Positions 10,399 through 19,568 of a stretch of 64,000 nt of DNA are shown one piece after another (the stretch's first letter is position 1; every line of letters begins with the position of its first letter). The notes beneath the pieces are model-generated. The model was not told the origin of the DNA. It searched no databases and was given only the letters and a program-made list of their open reading frames with translations. Source of the stretch: Saprospiraceae bacterium (GTDB lineage Bacteria; Bacteroidota; Bacteroidia; Chitinophagales; Saprospiraceae); assembly GCA_016711125.1 (NCBI GenBank), contig JADJTQ010000013.1, positions 1 through 64,000 on the forward strand, read 5' to 3'. Both the position numbers and the translations under genes were made by a program.

Positions 10399-10706
10399 AT
10401 AAGGGGAGTGGGATTTACAGAAATCGCTCAATCTGGATTCACTGGGTTAAGATATTGGCACCTGGAAGTCATAATTCCGCCAATAGGTTGTGAAAAATTC
10501 TACAAAACTTCCTGAAATAAATAATGATGAATTTCAGTCGACTATGTCATCGCATTACGTGATTGCCCAATCAATATTATGCTTATAACATCACATGTGC
10601 TGAGGTATTTATCTATTAAATCAAAAGAATTGAGAACACATTAAAGCTAATTTGGTTTAGAGTGTGTCTTAAAGTGAATGAATAAATACTATAAATTTGA
10701 TCAAAT
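10399..10706. other. Intergenic region upstream of egtB
   Basis: 308 bases with no supportable gene. A TAAATTTG at 10692-10699 fits the Bacteroidota -7 consensus TAnnTTTG and lies 8 bases before the egtB ATG, but no well-spaced -33 TTTG is present. If real it would give an almost leaderless transcript. Confidence 0.3.
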
Positions 10707-11857
10707 ATGGATCTGAAAAGGCAATACCCTGAGATTCGTTCATACTCTGAAACCCTCTGTCAGCCACTCAAAACAGAAGATTATGTAGTTCAGGTGGCAG
10801 CATTTGCAAGTCCCGCAAAATGGCACCTGGCGCATACCACCTGGTTTTTTGAGACTTTCATTCTGCATCCTCATTTGAAAAGTTACAATCTGTACAGCAC
10901 AGACTTTGCTTACTTATTCAATAGCTACTACAATAATGCTGGCAATCGTGTTTTGCGTGCCAATCGCGGAAATATGACCAGGCCAACTGTAGAGGAGATC
11001 TATGCGTATCGAAAATATGTGGACAAAGCCATGGGGCAATTACTGGATACTGAACCTGCTAATGACATTAAGAATCTTATCCTACTTGGGTTGAATCACG
11101 AACAGCAGCACCAGGAATTATTACTCACCGATATAAAATATATGTTCGGCCAAAATCCACTATTTCCTCCATACGATGTGCAAACAACCTTGTCATATCA
11201 AGAGAAAAATGCTGAATCTGGTCATGTAAAAATAGAAGAAGGTATCTATGAAATTGGTTTTAATGACAAGGGCTTTTGCTATGATAATGAACATGGTCTG
11301 CACAAGGTGTATCTTGATGAATTTGAAATAGAAAAAGGATTAGTAACCAACGTCGAATACATTGAATTCATAGACGCAGGAGGATATTCCGACTTCAACC
11401 TTTGGTTAGATGAAGGCTGGACCTGGGCACAGGTAAACCATATCAAGGCCCCATTATATTGGCATAAAATCGATGGAGAGTGGCATCACTATACTTTAAA
11501 GGGATTGAAAAAGTAGCACCCGATGACATTTTAATGCACATCAATTTCTATGAAGCTATGGCTTTTGCAGAGTGGAAGGGAATGCGACTTCCTACCGAAT
11601 TTGAATGGGAAATAGCATCTTCTCATCTCACATGGGGACAACGTTGGGAATGGACCAATAGTGCCTATCTGCCATACCCTCGTTTCAAAAAAGCCTCAGG
11701 TGCTATAGGAGAATATAATGGGAAATTCATGGTCAATCAAATGGTGCTAAGGGGAGCTTCTATTGCAACCTCACCCAATCACAGCAGACGAAGCTATCGC
11801 AATTTTTTTCACGCTCAAGAACAATGGCAATTCACCGGAATACGATTAGTAAAATGA
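10707..11857 (+). CDS. egtB: EgtB, iron-dependent sulfoxide synthase of ergothioneine synthesis (one frameshift)
   Basis: EgtB joins trimethylhistidine (hercynine) to a thiol substrate (cysteine or gamma-glutamylcysteine) using O2 and non-heme iron. The N-terminal DinB-like domain carries the iron-ligand motif LGLNHEQQHQELL, and an upstream His lies in AKWHLAHTTWFFE. The C-terminal formylglycine-generating-enzyme-like domain shows FYEAMAFAEWKGMRLPTEFE and ends RSYRNFFHAQEQWQFTGIRL. The frame breaks at 11501-11503; one extra G in the GGG run rejoins TLKGIEKVAPDD, giving about 383 residues, normal for EgtB. Its stop overlaps the egtD ATG (ATGA), so the two are translationally coupled. OvoA is the alternative, but it usually carries a fused methyltransferase. 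Confidence 0.85.
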
Positions 11858-12804
11858 ATAGACAATTTGCAATAGATGTAAGACACGGATTGAGTCAATC
11901 TCCTAAGAGTCTATCATCAAAATATTTTTACGACGAAAGGGGCTCTACCTTGTTTTCTGAAATCATGAAGTTGCCAGAGTATTACCTTACCAATGCAGAG
12001 TTTGAAATTTTTCAGAATCAGGGCGTTGATTTAATTCAAACATTGGGCATAAAGAAACGTAACTACTTCGAATTGATAGAACTAGGCGCAGGTGATGGTT
12101 ATAAAACAATAGAGCTGCTTAAAGTTTTGGATCATGAAAACTTTAAATACCAATATCATCCAATTGATATCTCGCAGAAGGCCCTGGATCAAATAGAAAG
12201 TGCAATCAACAAACAATTTCCTGATAAGAAAATATCAACGAAAAAAGGTGACTATTTTCAAATGTTAACTGAACTAAAAAGCTCTCCATATCCTAAGATA
12301 GTATTGTTTCTCGGCTCCAATATTGGGAATATGGAAGATGCAATGGCAAATACATTTCTAAAGAAACTCAGTGAAAGTTTGTCTGAAGGCGATAAACTTA
12401 TTCTGGGAACTGATGTAAAGAAAAGTAAGGATATAATACTCCCAGCTTACAATGACAGCCAAGGGGTAACCCGGGATTTCAATTTGAATTTATTAGAGCG
12501 AATTAACCGGGAATTGGATGCCAATTTTGATATTACACAGTTTGTACATTTTCCCGAATACGATGAGTCGGAGGGTGTTGCAAGAAGCTTTATCCGAAGT
12601 AAAATATCTCAAGACGTAACGATTAAAGCGATCAATCTGTCCGTAAAATTTGAAATTGGAGAATACATAAAGACTGAAATTTCACGAAAGTATGATGACG
12701 AAACTCTAGATACAATCTGCCACGATACTGGTTTAAAAATTATAGGAAAGCTAATGGACAGCCGCCAGTATTTCGCAGACTTTATCCTGGAGAAACAAAA
12801 TTAA
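11854..12804 (+). CDS. egtD: EgtD, histidine N-alpha-trimethyltransferase
   Basis: EgtD transfers three methyl groups from SAM to histidine, making hercynine for EgtB. Family motifs are LSSKYFYDERGSTLFSEI, LPEYYLTNAEFEIF, the SAM loop LIELGAGDGYKTIELL, and LFLGSNIGNMEDA. An in-frame ATG at 11824 exists, but the ATG at 11854 overlapping the egtB stop gives 316 residues starting MNRQFAIDVRHGLSQSPKSL, the normal length and start of the family. No egtA, egtC or egtE is beside it, so cleavage of the sulfoxide must be encoded elsewhere. The frame is intact, unlike that of egtB. Confidence 0.92.
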   Translation: MNRQFAIDVRHGLSQSPKSLSSKYFYDERGSTLFSEIMKLPEYYLTNAEFEIFQNQGVDLIQTLGIKKRNYFELIELGAGDGYKTIELLKVLDHENFKYQYHPIDISQKALDQIESAINKQFPDKKISTKKGDYFQMLTELKSSPYPKIVLFLGSNIGNMEDAMANTFLKKLSESLSEGDKLILGTDVKKSKDIILPAYNDSQGVTRDFNLNLLERINRELDANFDITQFVHFPEYDESEGVARSFIRSKISQDVTIKAINLSVKFEIGEYIKTEISRKYDDETLDTICHDTGLKIIGKLMDSRQYFADFILEKQN

Positions 12805-13436
12805 TCGGAGACGGACAAAATTGATCTGACTGTAGATTCCCATCAAGTTATACTTAGACACACCTTCCAGGCAAGTTTATTTGGATAATATAGGGCTTTC
12901 GGATTGTCCTGCTGGTTTTGAAAAAATCAATATTTTACTACGCAAGTTTTGTCGGAAAGGCCAAATAGACTCTGAAATCTACTGAATAATGAGTAAAGTT
13001 TTGCTTAAAGCCACATTTGAAACATATGGAACATTACCGTAACAGATATTTTATCCCATTGAAATGATGAAATATAGTCTCCTTGAACTTTACTCATCTA
13101 GAATTTATTTTTCTCAGTGATAGTTTATTAGAAGTATTCAGGACTAGAGGCTCAACGCGACGTCTCAACTTTTAGCGTGTGGACTACCCTTGCCCATGCC
13201 GATCGCCCAGGAGACTCACACTTTCAACATAATTCCGTAAGTTCCTTCTGAAAAGATGCCTTTGTTGGCCACGCAAGGGATAGGACGATATTCAAACATC
13301 TTCAGCACTTCGCTCCCAGTTTCCGAACTTCAAATGCTTCCGGCACGTTATCCTTCATTGTGAGAGGCTTGATCGGTCTAAGGACAAGCAACTAAATTGA
13401 AATTTACCATAATTTAAGAGGTAAAATAGTTCGAAA
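12805..13436. other. 632-base gap with one decayed minus-strand gene piece
   Basis: No intact gene. Apart from the minus-strand remnant at 13216-13373 (listed separately), the sequence is AT-rich with short frames only. I see no clear terminator hairpin after egtD. Confidence 0.5.
13216..13373 (-). pseudogene. Short protein-coding remnant, family not recognised
   Basis: On the minus strand the frame IKPLTMKDNVPEAFEVRKLG is followed, after one frame change, by EVLKMFEYRPIPCVANKGIF and SEGTYGIMLKV, ending at TGA 13216-13218. The composition (balanced hydrophobic and charged residues, a Pro-Cys turn, a Gly-rich end) is that of a real enzyme fragment. I cannot name the family. There is no start, and nothing coding-like is visible 5' of it, so it is probably the leftover of a deleted gene. 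Confidence 0.4.
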
Positions 13437-13985
13437 ATGGAATTCAACCCAAATAATAATGTAGTTAGACTCTGTCTTGAAGGTATGGGTATGGAAGAAA
13501 AAGGTAAACCCGGAGAAGCAAGCAAACTGTTTATTCAAGCCTGGAATGTATCGAGCAACGACTCTGAAAAATTTATTGCATTTCTGAGTCGTTCCTATCA
13601 CGAAAGTATTAAAAATGGTATGCCTTATTTGGCCAAGAAAGTAATAGTGAAAAACGGGAGTTTTACCTCAGAAGAGGATATCAAAGAACCAATATTGGTA
13701 AATAGTCGGCCCAAAGGAGAATAGGTTGGCAAATTGGAGACAGACAGAGTTGTGCTTGATTTTTTCCTGGTCAATGCTACTCTTGGTGCTGATTATAAGC
13801 TTAGAGTTGAGATTAATGGAGAACAGTCGTTTGCAATTGATCATTGGCAGCCTTATTTCATAGCAGGTTTACCGCTCGGAGAAAATAAAGTTAAACTCAC
13901 TACGTTTGACCGAAAGGCTATGGTTAAAGGCGTAAATATTCCAGTCGAAAGAGCTTTTATTCTCAGAGGTGATGTTGTGTTTTAG
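13437..13985 (+). pseudogene. Chimeric ORF: TPR-like small-protein N-terminus joined to a phosphopeptide-binding-like C-terminus
   Basis: Residues 1 to about 45 (EFNPNNNVVRLCLEGMGMEE, then KGKPGEASKLFIQAWN) match the start of a short helical TPR-like protein common in Bacteroidota. From about residue 48 the sequence changes to a beta-rich protein (FLSRSYHESIKNGMPYLAKK, LVNSRPKGE, then VVLDFFLVNATLGADYKLRV and DHWQPYFIAGLPLGENKVKL). It resembles the C-terminal part of secreted 'phosphopeptide-binding' proteins of this phylum. An in-frame TAG at 13722-13724 interrupts the second part; the same frame runs on to TAG at about 13983-13985. The junction near 13572 suggests a deletion that fused two genes. 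Family names come from memory of similar sequences. Confidence 0.5.
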
Positions 13986-14298
13986 AGTAAAGAAAGATAT
14001 TTTGAGTGCTATGGTGACAAATTTATTTTTTGATTGTCATTGATCTTCGGTCATAAGATAAGTAAGTGCCAAATTTGACGAGTGAACATCAACCCTTTGT
14101 GTGAAAATTGTACTGGCGAGACCCTGGAAGCATATACTGATGAGTTCCTTTCAGCCCAAACATTGCAAGCCAAAATGCTGATTTTCAATATCGGATCTAA
14201 CTTACTACCCGGGTTCTTAATATGTTTTCTCTGATCGTATTCGATCCAGTTGTGGCTCCATAGTCCAATTTGTCTATCTTAGACAGAAAGAATATTGT
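13986..14298. other. Intergenic region upstream of the Tat-type secreted protein
   Basis: 313 bases without a gene. No strong hairpin is seen. The stretch just before the ATG at 14299 is AT-rich and probably holds the promoter, but no exact TAnnTTTG element is present. Confidence 0.35.
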
Positions 14299-15636
14299 AT
14301 GCATAGACGTGCCTTTGTAAAAAATTCGACACTTTCAACAGCAGCGATGTTGACAAGCCGAGGTTTGAGAAATCCTATAGCGGATGAAATTCAGATATTG
14401 AATCCTCAGAACCGGGTACCGGTGAGTTTTATCATTGATGATAGCACCGCCCTGGTCAATCTGGCTTACTATGGGATACCTCAGTTTAAAGAGGTTTTTC
14501 CCGATCAATATTTGCAAAACTGGAAAAAGCTGCCCCGGGAAATACCGGATTCATTTGTACTCGAATTTATCGAATGGTGTGACAATCAAGGAGTAAAAGG
14601 TAAGTATAGTATGGTGCCATATCCCGCCTGTACTGGCTGGCTGCACCGGTTTATTCCCGGGTGGACTAAAAAAGAATTGGAAGCCAGCCTGAAGATCGTT
14701 CGGGAACTGGTGCAACCTAATTGGGATATCCACAGTGAGATGATCAGTCATACCAGAGTGATTAATACCAAGACAGGAATGCCTTTTCCAGAGCCTAGTG
14801 CTAACTTTATGGAAAATTGGGAGTGGAGCCAGGCAAAAAGTGCGGATGAATTGGGCGAATATATTGCATATTCGTTGCAAATCTTAAAAGATGCCGGTTT
14901 ACATTGCGATGGAGTCACTACACCTGGGGGCTTTGGAAATCGTAATATTCCCAATCTTGCCAGAGGTACTCAATTTGCAGTAAAGGAAGTCTATGGAGGA
15001 AAGGTAGCTCATTTCTTCCGTGAAGTGGTAACTGACAAGAATCAAAGTGTGCAACCGCAGGTTTTTCATGCGGAAGGTCTCGATGGTGAGCAGGCCAGTT
15101 GCTCGGTGCATATCATCGGTTGCACTGGAGATTGGTTTGGTGGCTGGGATGGTTTAACTCCCGGTGATGCCGATCGATTCATCACACCCGATTTAAAAGA
15201 GGGCCGCATGGTCGAAGTCATCGAATCGGGAGAACCTGCGATCATGGTCTGCCATTGGCCAGGAATTTATTATAATGGCGATAAACTGGGATTTAACATC
15301 TTTAAAACAGTTGTACAAAGACTACATGAAAAATACGATCACCTGATCTGGATGAAGCTAAGTGCGATTTCCAGCTATTGGGCCGCTAAGGAATTTACCA
15401 AAATTGCAGTGTCGGGTAGTCAAGTTGATTTAGTGGCACCCTTTGATTGTGAGGATTTTACTTTGCAAGTGCCAGGTCCATTAACTAAAGCTGTTTTTAA
15501 GGCCGGCGCAAAAACAATCGTTTTAAACCGGGTTCCGTCTAAAAAGTCTTTGCAAAAAAACAGTTGGACGATCGACGGGTCAAATACAATTCTATGTTTT
15601 GATCTGCCCAGAGGAAGTAGCAGGATTGAAGGATAA
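14299..15636 (+). CDS. Secreted protein of polysaccharide-deacetylase (NodB)-like fold, Tat-type leader
   Basis: A 445-residue frame beginning MHRRAFVKNSTLSTAAMLTS, a twin-arginine-like leader (RRAFVKN). The body opens with VPVSFIIDDSTALVNLAYYG, which resembles the first strand and acidic D-D metal motif of NodB-type deacetylases. Later come FIEWCDNQGVKGKYSMVPYP, HSEMISHTRV (a possible H-x-x-x-S/T-H metal motif), CDGVTTPGGFGN and MVCHWPGIYYNG. This layout is typical of an uncharacterised family related to glycoside hydrolases/deacetylases. The fold is inferred from motifs; the substrate is unknown. The downstream genes act on arabinan-type glycans, which makes a carbohydrate role plausible. 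Confidence 0.5.
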   Translation: MHRRAFVKNSTLSTAAMLTSRGLRNPIADEIQILNPQNRVPVSFIIDDSTALVNLAYYGIPQFKEVFPDQYLQNWKKLPREIPDSFVLEFIEWCDNQGVKGKYSMVPYPACTGWLHRFIPGWTKKELEASLKIVRELVQPNWDIHSEMISHTRVINTKTGMPFPEPSANFMENWEWSQAKSADELGEYIAYSLQILKDAGLHCDGVTTPGGFGNRNIPNLARGTQFAVKEVYGGKVAHFFREVVTDKNQSVQPQVFHAEGLDGEQASCSVHIIGCTGDWFGGWDGLTPGDADRFITPDLKEGRMVEVIESGEPAIMVCHWPGIYYNGDKLGFNIFKTVVQRLHEKYDHLIWMKLSAISSYWAAKEFTKIAVSGSQVDLVAPFDCEDFTLQVPGPLTKAVFKAGAKTIVLNRVPSKKSLQKNSWTIDGSNTILCFDLPRGSSRIEG

Positions 15637-15919
15637 TTAATTTTGACCCCTGCTGACCATATCCCAATTAAGCATCTTCTGGACGAGAGCGAAAACTCGC
15701 AGGAGCACTCACTGCATGAATCGACCTAAAGGGTTTTGTTGAGCTCAGTACAATTGAGTGCAGCTATTTCGGTCGGCATGCCTGTCAGATTTCTTTTTCT
15801 CACGGAAAACGGTGAATGGGCAAAATCAGCAATATCAGTGATTTGCAGACCTTCTTTATGATAGATCTTTGGAGAAACAATTTTTAAAATTCATTTTTTA
15901 ATCTCCAAAATTTCTTGTC

Positions 15920-16666
15920 ATGAAAACTTTTAAGATTCTTTTTTCTTTGATGACATTGGTGCTTATAGCTCTAGTTGCAATGTCATTTTCTAATCCCGGT
16001 ACCTTAACAAAATTAGCAGCCTTACCCGACCTTAGAGTTTCGGCCATAGCCACGCCGGGGGGATTATGCAAAGGCAACGAGAGCAAAGTAAGGGTTAGTA
16101 TTACTAATTCGCAGTCAGTGGGGGTCAGCGCTGATGTTCCTGTCATTTTATTTGTGAGTCAGAGTGGTGAACAACCATCGTCCTATGTAGGATATCTGAA
16201 AGGTGGAATAGGACCGAATGCTAACAGCGGACAGCCTGTTTGGTTCAACAATGTAGTAATACCTGCAACTAATAAGACAGTAACCTTGAAAGCGCTTGTG
16301 AATCCGGATGGCGACATCGAAGAAAGTGTACAAAATAACAATACAAAGGTGATTTCAGCAAAAGTCACTAAGGCATGTGGGCAAGCCACTCAACCAGCAC
16401 AAGGAGCCACTCTTACGGTAACTGCTTATGTAGGTCCGTGGAACAATAGTAATTATACAGGCCTTCCTCAAGCAGCTGTTACCATTGTTAAAAGTGGTCA
16501 AACATATACCGGTACGACCGGAAGCAATGGAAAAGCTACTTTTCCAAACTTACCTGCTGGACAATGCAATATTACCGTGGTCAAGCAAGGGTTTCAGAAT
16601 GGCACTAAGGTCTTTAATATGTCTACCTATAATAACAATACTAACGTAGCTATGGCGCCAAATTAA
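15920..16666 (+). CDS. Secreted protein with a CARDB-like and a carboxypeptidase-regulatory-like domain
   Basis: The signal peptide is ILFSLMTLVLIALVAMSFSN. Residues about 35-150 are CARDB-like, a bacterial adhesion Ig fold: LPDLRVSAIATPGG, VRVSITNSQSVGVSADVPVI, then TLKALVNPDGDIEESVQNNN, the usual CARDB ending. Residues about 160-248 are a beta-sandwich carboxypeptidase-regulatory-like repeat (GQTYTGTTGSNGKATFPNLP, then AGQCNITVVKQGFQ). There is no T9SS tail and no catalytic motif, so it is likely a structural or binding protein of the cell surface or periplasm. A strong terminator follows 95 bases downstream. The start ATG 15920 directly precedes a Lys and the hydrophobic core. Confidence 0.75.
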   Translation: MKTFKILFSLMTLVLIALVAMSFSNPGTLTKLAALPDLRVSAIATPGGLCKGNESKVRVSITNSQSVGVSADVPVILFVSQSGEQPSSYVGYLKGGIGPNANSGQPVWFNNVVIPATNKTVTLKALVNPDGDIEESVQNNNTKVISAKVTKACGQATQPAQGATLTVTAYVGPWNNSNYTGLPQAAVTIVKSGQTYTGTTGSNGKATFPNLPAGQCNITVVKQGFQNGTKVFNMSTYNNNTNVAMAPN

Positions 16667-16760
16667 TTCGGTGCGTTTAACGAAGAATCAATTGGTGACG
16701 TTCTAGAATTTTCGATTCAATCGAGACTACTTCACAATTGGCAATTGGATATTAATAGCA

Positions 16761-16792
16761 AATCCCGGTCAATATCTGACCGGGATTTTTTT
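16761..16792 (+). terminator. Rho-independent terminator
   Basis: A perfect inverted repeat (AATCCCGGTCA ... TGACCGGGATT) with a 5-base loop is followed by a run of T. It lies about 95 bases after the CARDB-type gene and isolates it from the GH43 gene. Confidence 0.85.
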
Positions 16793-16854
16793 ATATTCTA
16801 TCCCGTAGCTCTTCATTTGTAGATCTCAATTTCACTTAAAACCCAATCACAATT

Positions 16855-17838
16855 ATGATCCTGATGGCAAATGATTATCTTTCTGCCTCAATGCTGATCG
16901 AAAATCATGGTAAAATATTTTATGGTACCTCACTATGTTTTGCACTGGGTTTCACTTCTGCTCAGAACGATTATTACCTCTTTTCGTATTTTATGAACAA
17001 TGGTGAAGATGGGCTACATTTGGCGTATAGTGAAGATGGATATACCTGGGAAGCATTGAATAGCAATAAGTCTTTACTCACTCCAACTGTTGGAAAAGAC
17101 AAATTGATGCGTGATCCTTGCATCGTGGCGGGCGGAGATGGCAAGTACCACATGGTATGGACGGTCAGTTGGACCGAACAAGGGATAGGCTACGCAACCT
17201 CTCAGGATTTGATCCATTGGTCAGATCAACGTTATCTGCCGGTTATGGAGCATGAACAGATGGCAAAGAATTGTTGGGCTCCGGAGTTGTTTTTTGATAA
17301 GGAGTTCAACCAGTATATGATTTTTTGGTCGACGACCATTCCCGGACGATTTTTGGAAACAGATTCTAATGGGGATAACGGCTATAATCATCGCATGTAT
17401 TATGTCACTACCAAAGATTTTATTGATTTTGCAGACACTAGGTTGCTTTATGACCAAGGCTTTAACGTCATTGACGGAACGCTGCAAAAAATCAACGGTC
17501 GGTATATTTTATTTTTGAAAAATGAGATCAAGTATCCGGTGGCCGAAAAGAATATCCGGATTGCCACGAGTGAAGTCTCGACCGGCCCCTACTCCGTAGC
17601 CTCAAAACCAATTACTGGAAATTGGGTAGAAGGACCCACGGCTTTAGAAATGGGTAATGAATGGATTGTTTATTTCGATCGATATACTGAGCATCGGATG
17701 GGCGCGGTGAAAAGTAGTGATTTACAAAATTGGGTAGATATTTCGGATCAAGTTTCTTTCCCCGAGGGAACCCGGCATGGATCGGTTATTCGAATCGATA
17801 GTTACACATTGAAAAATCTAAAAAATTTTCAGCACTAG
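16855..17838 (+). CDS. Glycoside hydrolase family 43-like enzyme, secreted
   Basis: A 327-residue five-bladed propeller-type hydrolase. Motifs in order are HLAYSEDGYTWEAL, KLMRDPCIVAGGDGKYHMVW (central Asp), NCWAPELFFDKEFNQYMIFW, and the general-acid region WVEGPTALEMGNEWIVYFDR. These are the characteristic GH43/GH-F features, and members cleave alpha-L-arabinofuranosyl or beta-xylosyl links. A hydrophobic leader ends at about residue 36 (CFALGFTSAQ), so export is likely; the Met at 13 could be the true start. It is followed by a GH51 arabinofuranosidase on the same strand 49 bases later, supporting a shared role in arabinan or arabinoxylan use. Confidence 0.8.
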   Translation: MILMANDYLSASMLIENHGKIFYGTSLCFALGFTSAQNDYYLFSYFMNNGEDGLHLAYSEDGYTWEALNSNKSLLTPTVGKDKLMRDPCIVAGGDGKYHMVWTVSWTEQGIGYATSQDLIHWSDQRYLPVMEHEQMAKNCWAPELFFDKEFNQYMIFWSTTIPGRFLETDSNGDNGYNHRMYYVTTKDFIDFADTRLLYDQGFNVIDGTLQKINGRYILFLKNEIKYPVAEKNIRIATSEVSTGPYSVASKPITGNWVEGPTALEMGNEWIVYFDRYTEHRMGAVKSSDLQNWVDISDQVSFPEGTRHGSVIRIDSYTLKNLKNFQH

Positions 17839-17887
17839 AAGTTTGCGATTATCTCAAGACCTTAAAGTATAAGTTAAACTTGAATCG

Positions 17888-19438
17888 ATGCACATGAATA
17901 ATAGAAGCATTTTTTCCACAGCCTTGTTGATTTTTACCTTCGGTATTTCACTGGCCCAAAACCGGGTAGTGATTAATGCCGATCTGGGCAGGGATACAAT
18001 TAGCCGTCATATCTACGGTCATTTTTCGGAACACCTGGGCCGGTGTATCTACGGGGGTTTTTACGTTGGTGAAAACAACACTAAGATACCTCACCAGAAA
18101 GGAGTTCGTAAGGATGTGCTGACAGCGCTAAAGGAGCTCAAAGTGCCGAATCTTCGCTGGCCGGGAGGATGTTTTGCCGACACCTATCATTGGAAAGATG
18201 GCATTGGCCCCAAAGCAGACAGAGCCACCATTGTCAATACCTGGTGGGGAGGGGTCACCGAAGACAATAGTTTTGGCACCAATGAATTTCTGGATATGTG
18301 CGAAATGCTTGAGGCAGAACCTTACCTGTCTGCCAATGTGGGCAGTGGAACCGTACAGGAGATGGCTGAATGGATTCAATATGTAAACCATGATGGGGTG
18401 AGCCCGATGGCAGATTTGCGACGCGAGAATGGCCGGGAAAAACCATGGAGTGTAAAATATTGGGGAGTCGGCAATGAAGCCTGGGGATGTGGTGGCAATA
18501 TGACACCGGAATATTATTCGGACATCTATCGCCAATATGTAACCTTTATGGCAGACTGGACCAAGTCGAGAGGAATGTACCGGATAGCGTCTGGAGCCAG
18601 TTCGGATGACTACAATTGGACGGAAGTGTTGATGAAAAACATCCCGCTTAAAATGCTTGAGGGTGTAGCCTTGCATCATTATTCAGTAATTGACTGGAGT
18701 GCAAAAGGACCAGCTACTGCCTTTTCTGAAAAACAGTATTTTGAGATTATGGATCGCGCCTTAGAGATGGAAGAGTTAGTCACTCGGCATACCAACATCA
18801 TGGATAAATATGATCCTCACAAAAGGGTAGATCTAGTGGTTGACGAGTGGGGTGGTTGGTATGATGTCGAACCAGGCACCAACCCCGGGTTTTTATATCA
18901 GCAAAATACGATGCGTGATGCGATGCTAGCCGGCACAACCTTAAATATTTTCAATAACCATTGTGACCGGGTCAAAATGGCCAATCTGGCTCAGGCCATC
19001 AACGTACTTCAGGCAGTCATTCTCACTGATGAAGAAAAGATGATTTTGACACCCACTTATCATGTCATGAAGATGTATAATGTACATCATGATGCCCTGA
19101 TGTTGCCTGTCAGTCTGGAAACAGATGATTATCGCTTTGGTGACAATAATTTGCCTGCTCTGTCGGTTTCGGCTTCAAGTGATAATATGGGTGTCATGCA
19201 TATCTCGTTAGTCAATATTGATGCTCATCAAAGCAAGACCGTGTCAGTTGACATCCGTGGTCACAATATCAATAGAGAGACAGGACAAATATTGAAGTCA
19301 GACAAATTGCAGGACCACAATACTTTCGAAAATCCGGATCTGATCAACCCCCAGGATTTTAAGGGATTTAAAATGATGGAAAATGTACTTGCGGTGACTT
19401 TACCTCCTTTTTCAGTGGTGGTATTAGAGTGCAACTAG
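17888..19438 (+). CDS. GH51 alpha-L-arabinofuranosidase, secreted
   Basis: A 516-residue enzyme with a signal peptide ending ISLAQ. GH51 hallmarks are HIYGHFSEHLGRCIYGGFYV, LRWPGGCFADTYHWKDGIGP, the acid/base motif WGVGNEAWGCGGNMTPE and the nucleophile region VVDEWGGWYDVEPG. It ends with the usual beta-sandwich domain. It removes non-reducing alpha-L-arabinofuranosyl residues from arabinan, arabinoxylan or arabinogalactan. An ATG at 17894 is an alternative start two codons later. Together with GH43 it forms a two-gene arabinose-release unit upstream of a TonB-dependent receptor. The frame is intact. Confidence 0.9.
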   Translation: MHMNNRSIFSTALLIFTFGISLAQNRVVINADLGRDTISRHIYGHFSEHLGRCIYGGFYVGENNTKIPHQKGVRKDVLTALKELKVPNLRWPGGCFADTYHWKDGIGPKADRATIVNTWWGGVTEDNSFGTNEFLDMCEMLEAEPYLSANVGSGTVQEMAEWIQYVNHDGVSPMADLRRENGREKPWSVKYWGVGNEAWGCGGNMTPEYYSDIYRQYVTFMADWTKSRGMYRIASGASSDDYNWTEVLMKNIPLKMLEGVALHHYSVIDWSAKGPATAFSEKQYFEIMDRALEMEELVTRHTNIMDKYDPHKRVDLVVDEWGGWYDVEPGTNPGFLYQQNTMRDAMLAGTTLNIFNNHCDRVKMANLAQAINVLQAVILTDEEKMILTPTYHVMKMYNVHHDALMLPVSLETDDYRFGDNNLPALSVSASSDNMGVMHISLVNIDAHQSKTVSVDIRGHNINRETGQILKSDKLQDHNTFENPDLINPQDFKGFKMMENVLAVTLPPFSVVVLECN

Positions 19439-19568
19439 TTTGTGTGGCCGAAAGGCCTTATGGATCATTAATCTTTGATTGGTGTCGATTAATCCAATTT
19501 TTCAAGCAATTTGAACTCAATTTTGTTCTTTTTTGTGATGTAGAAATAGACAAATTAGAAAACCGAAA

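Noticed and set aside
11480..11520. Programmed frameshifting in egtB and other split genes
   Set aside because: No slippery heptamer plus structure is seen, and the lesions occur in unrelated genes at ordinary short homopolymers.
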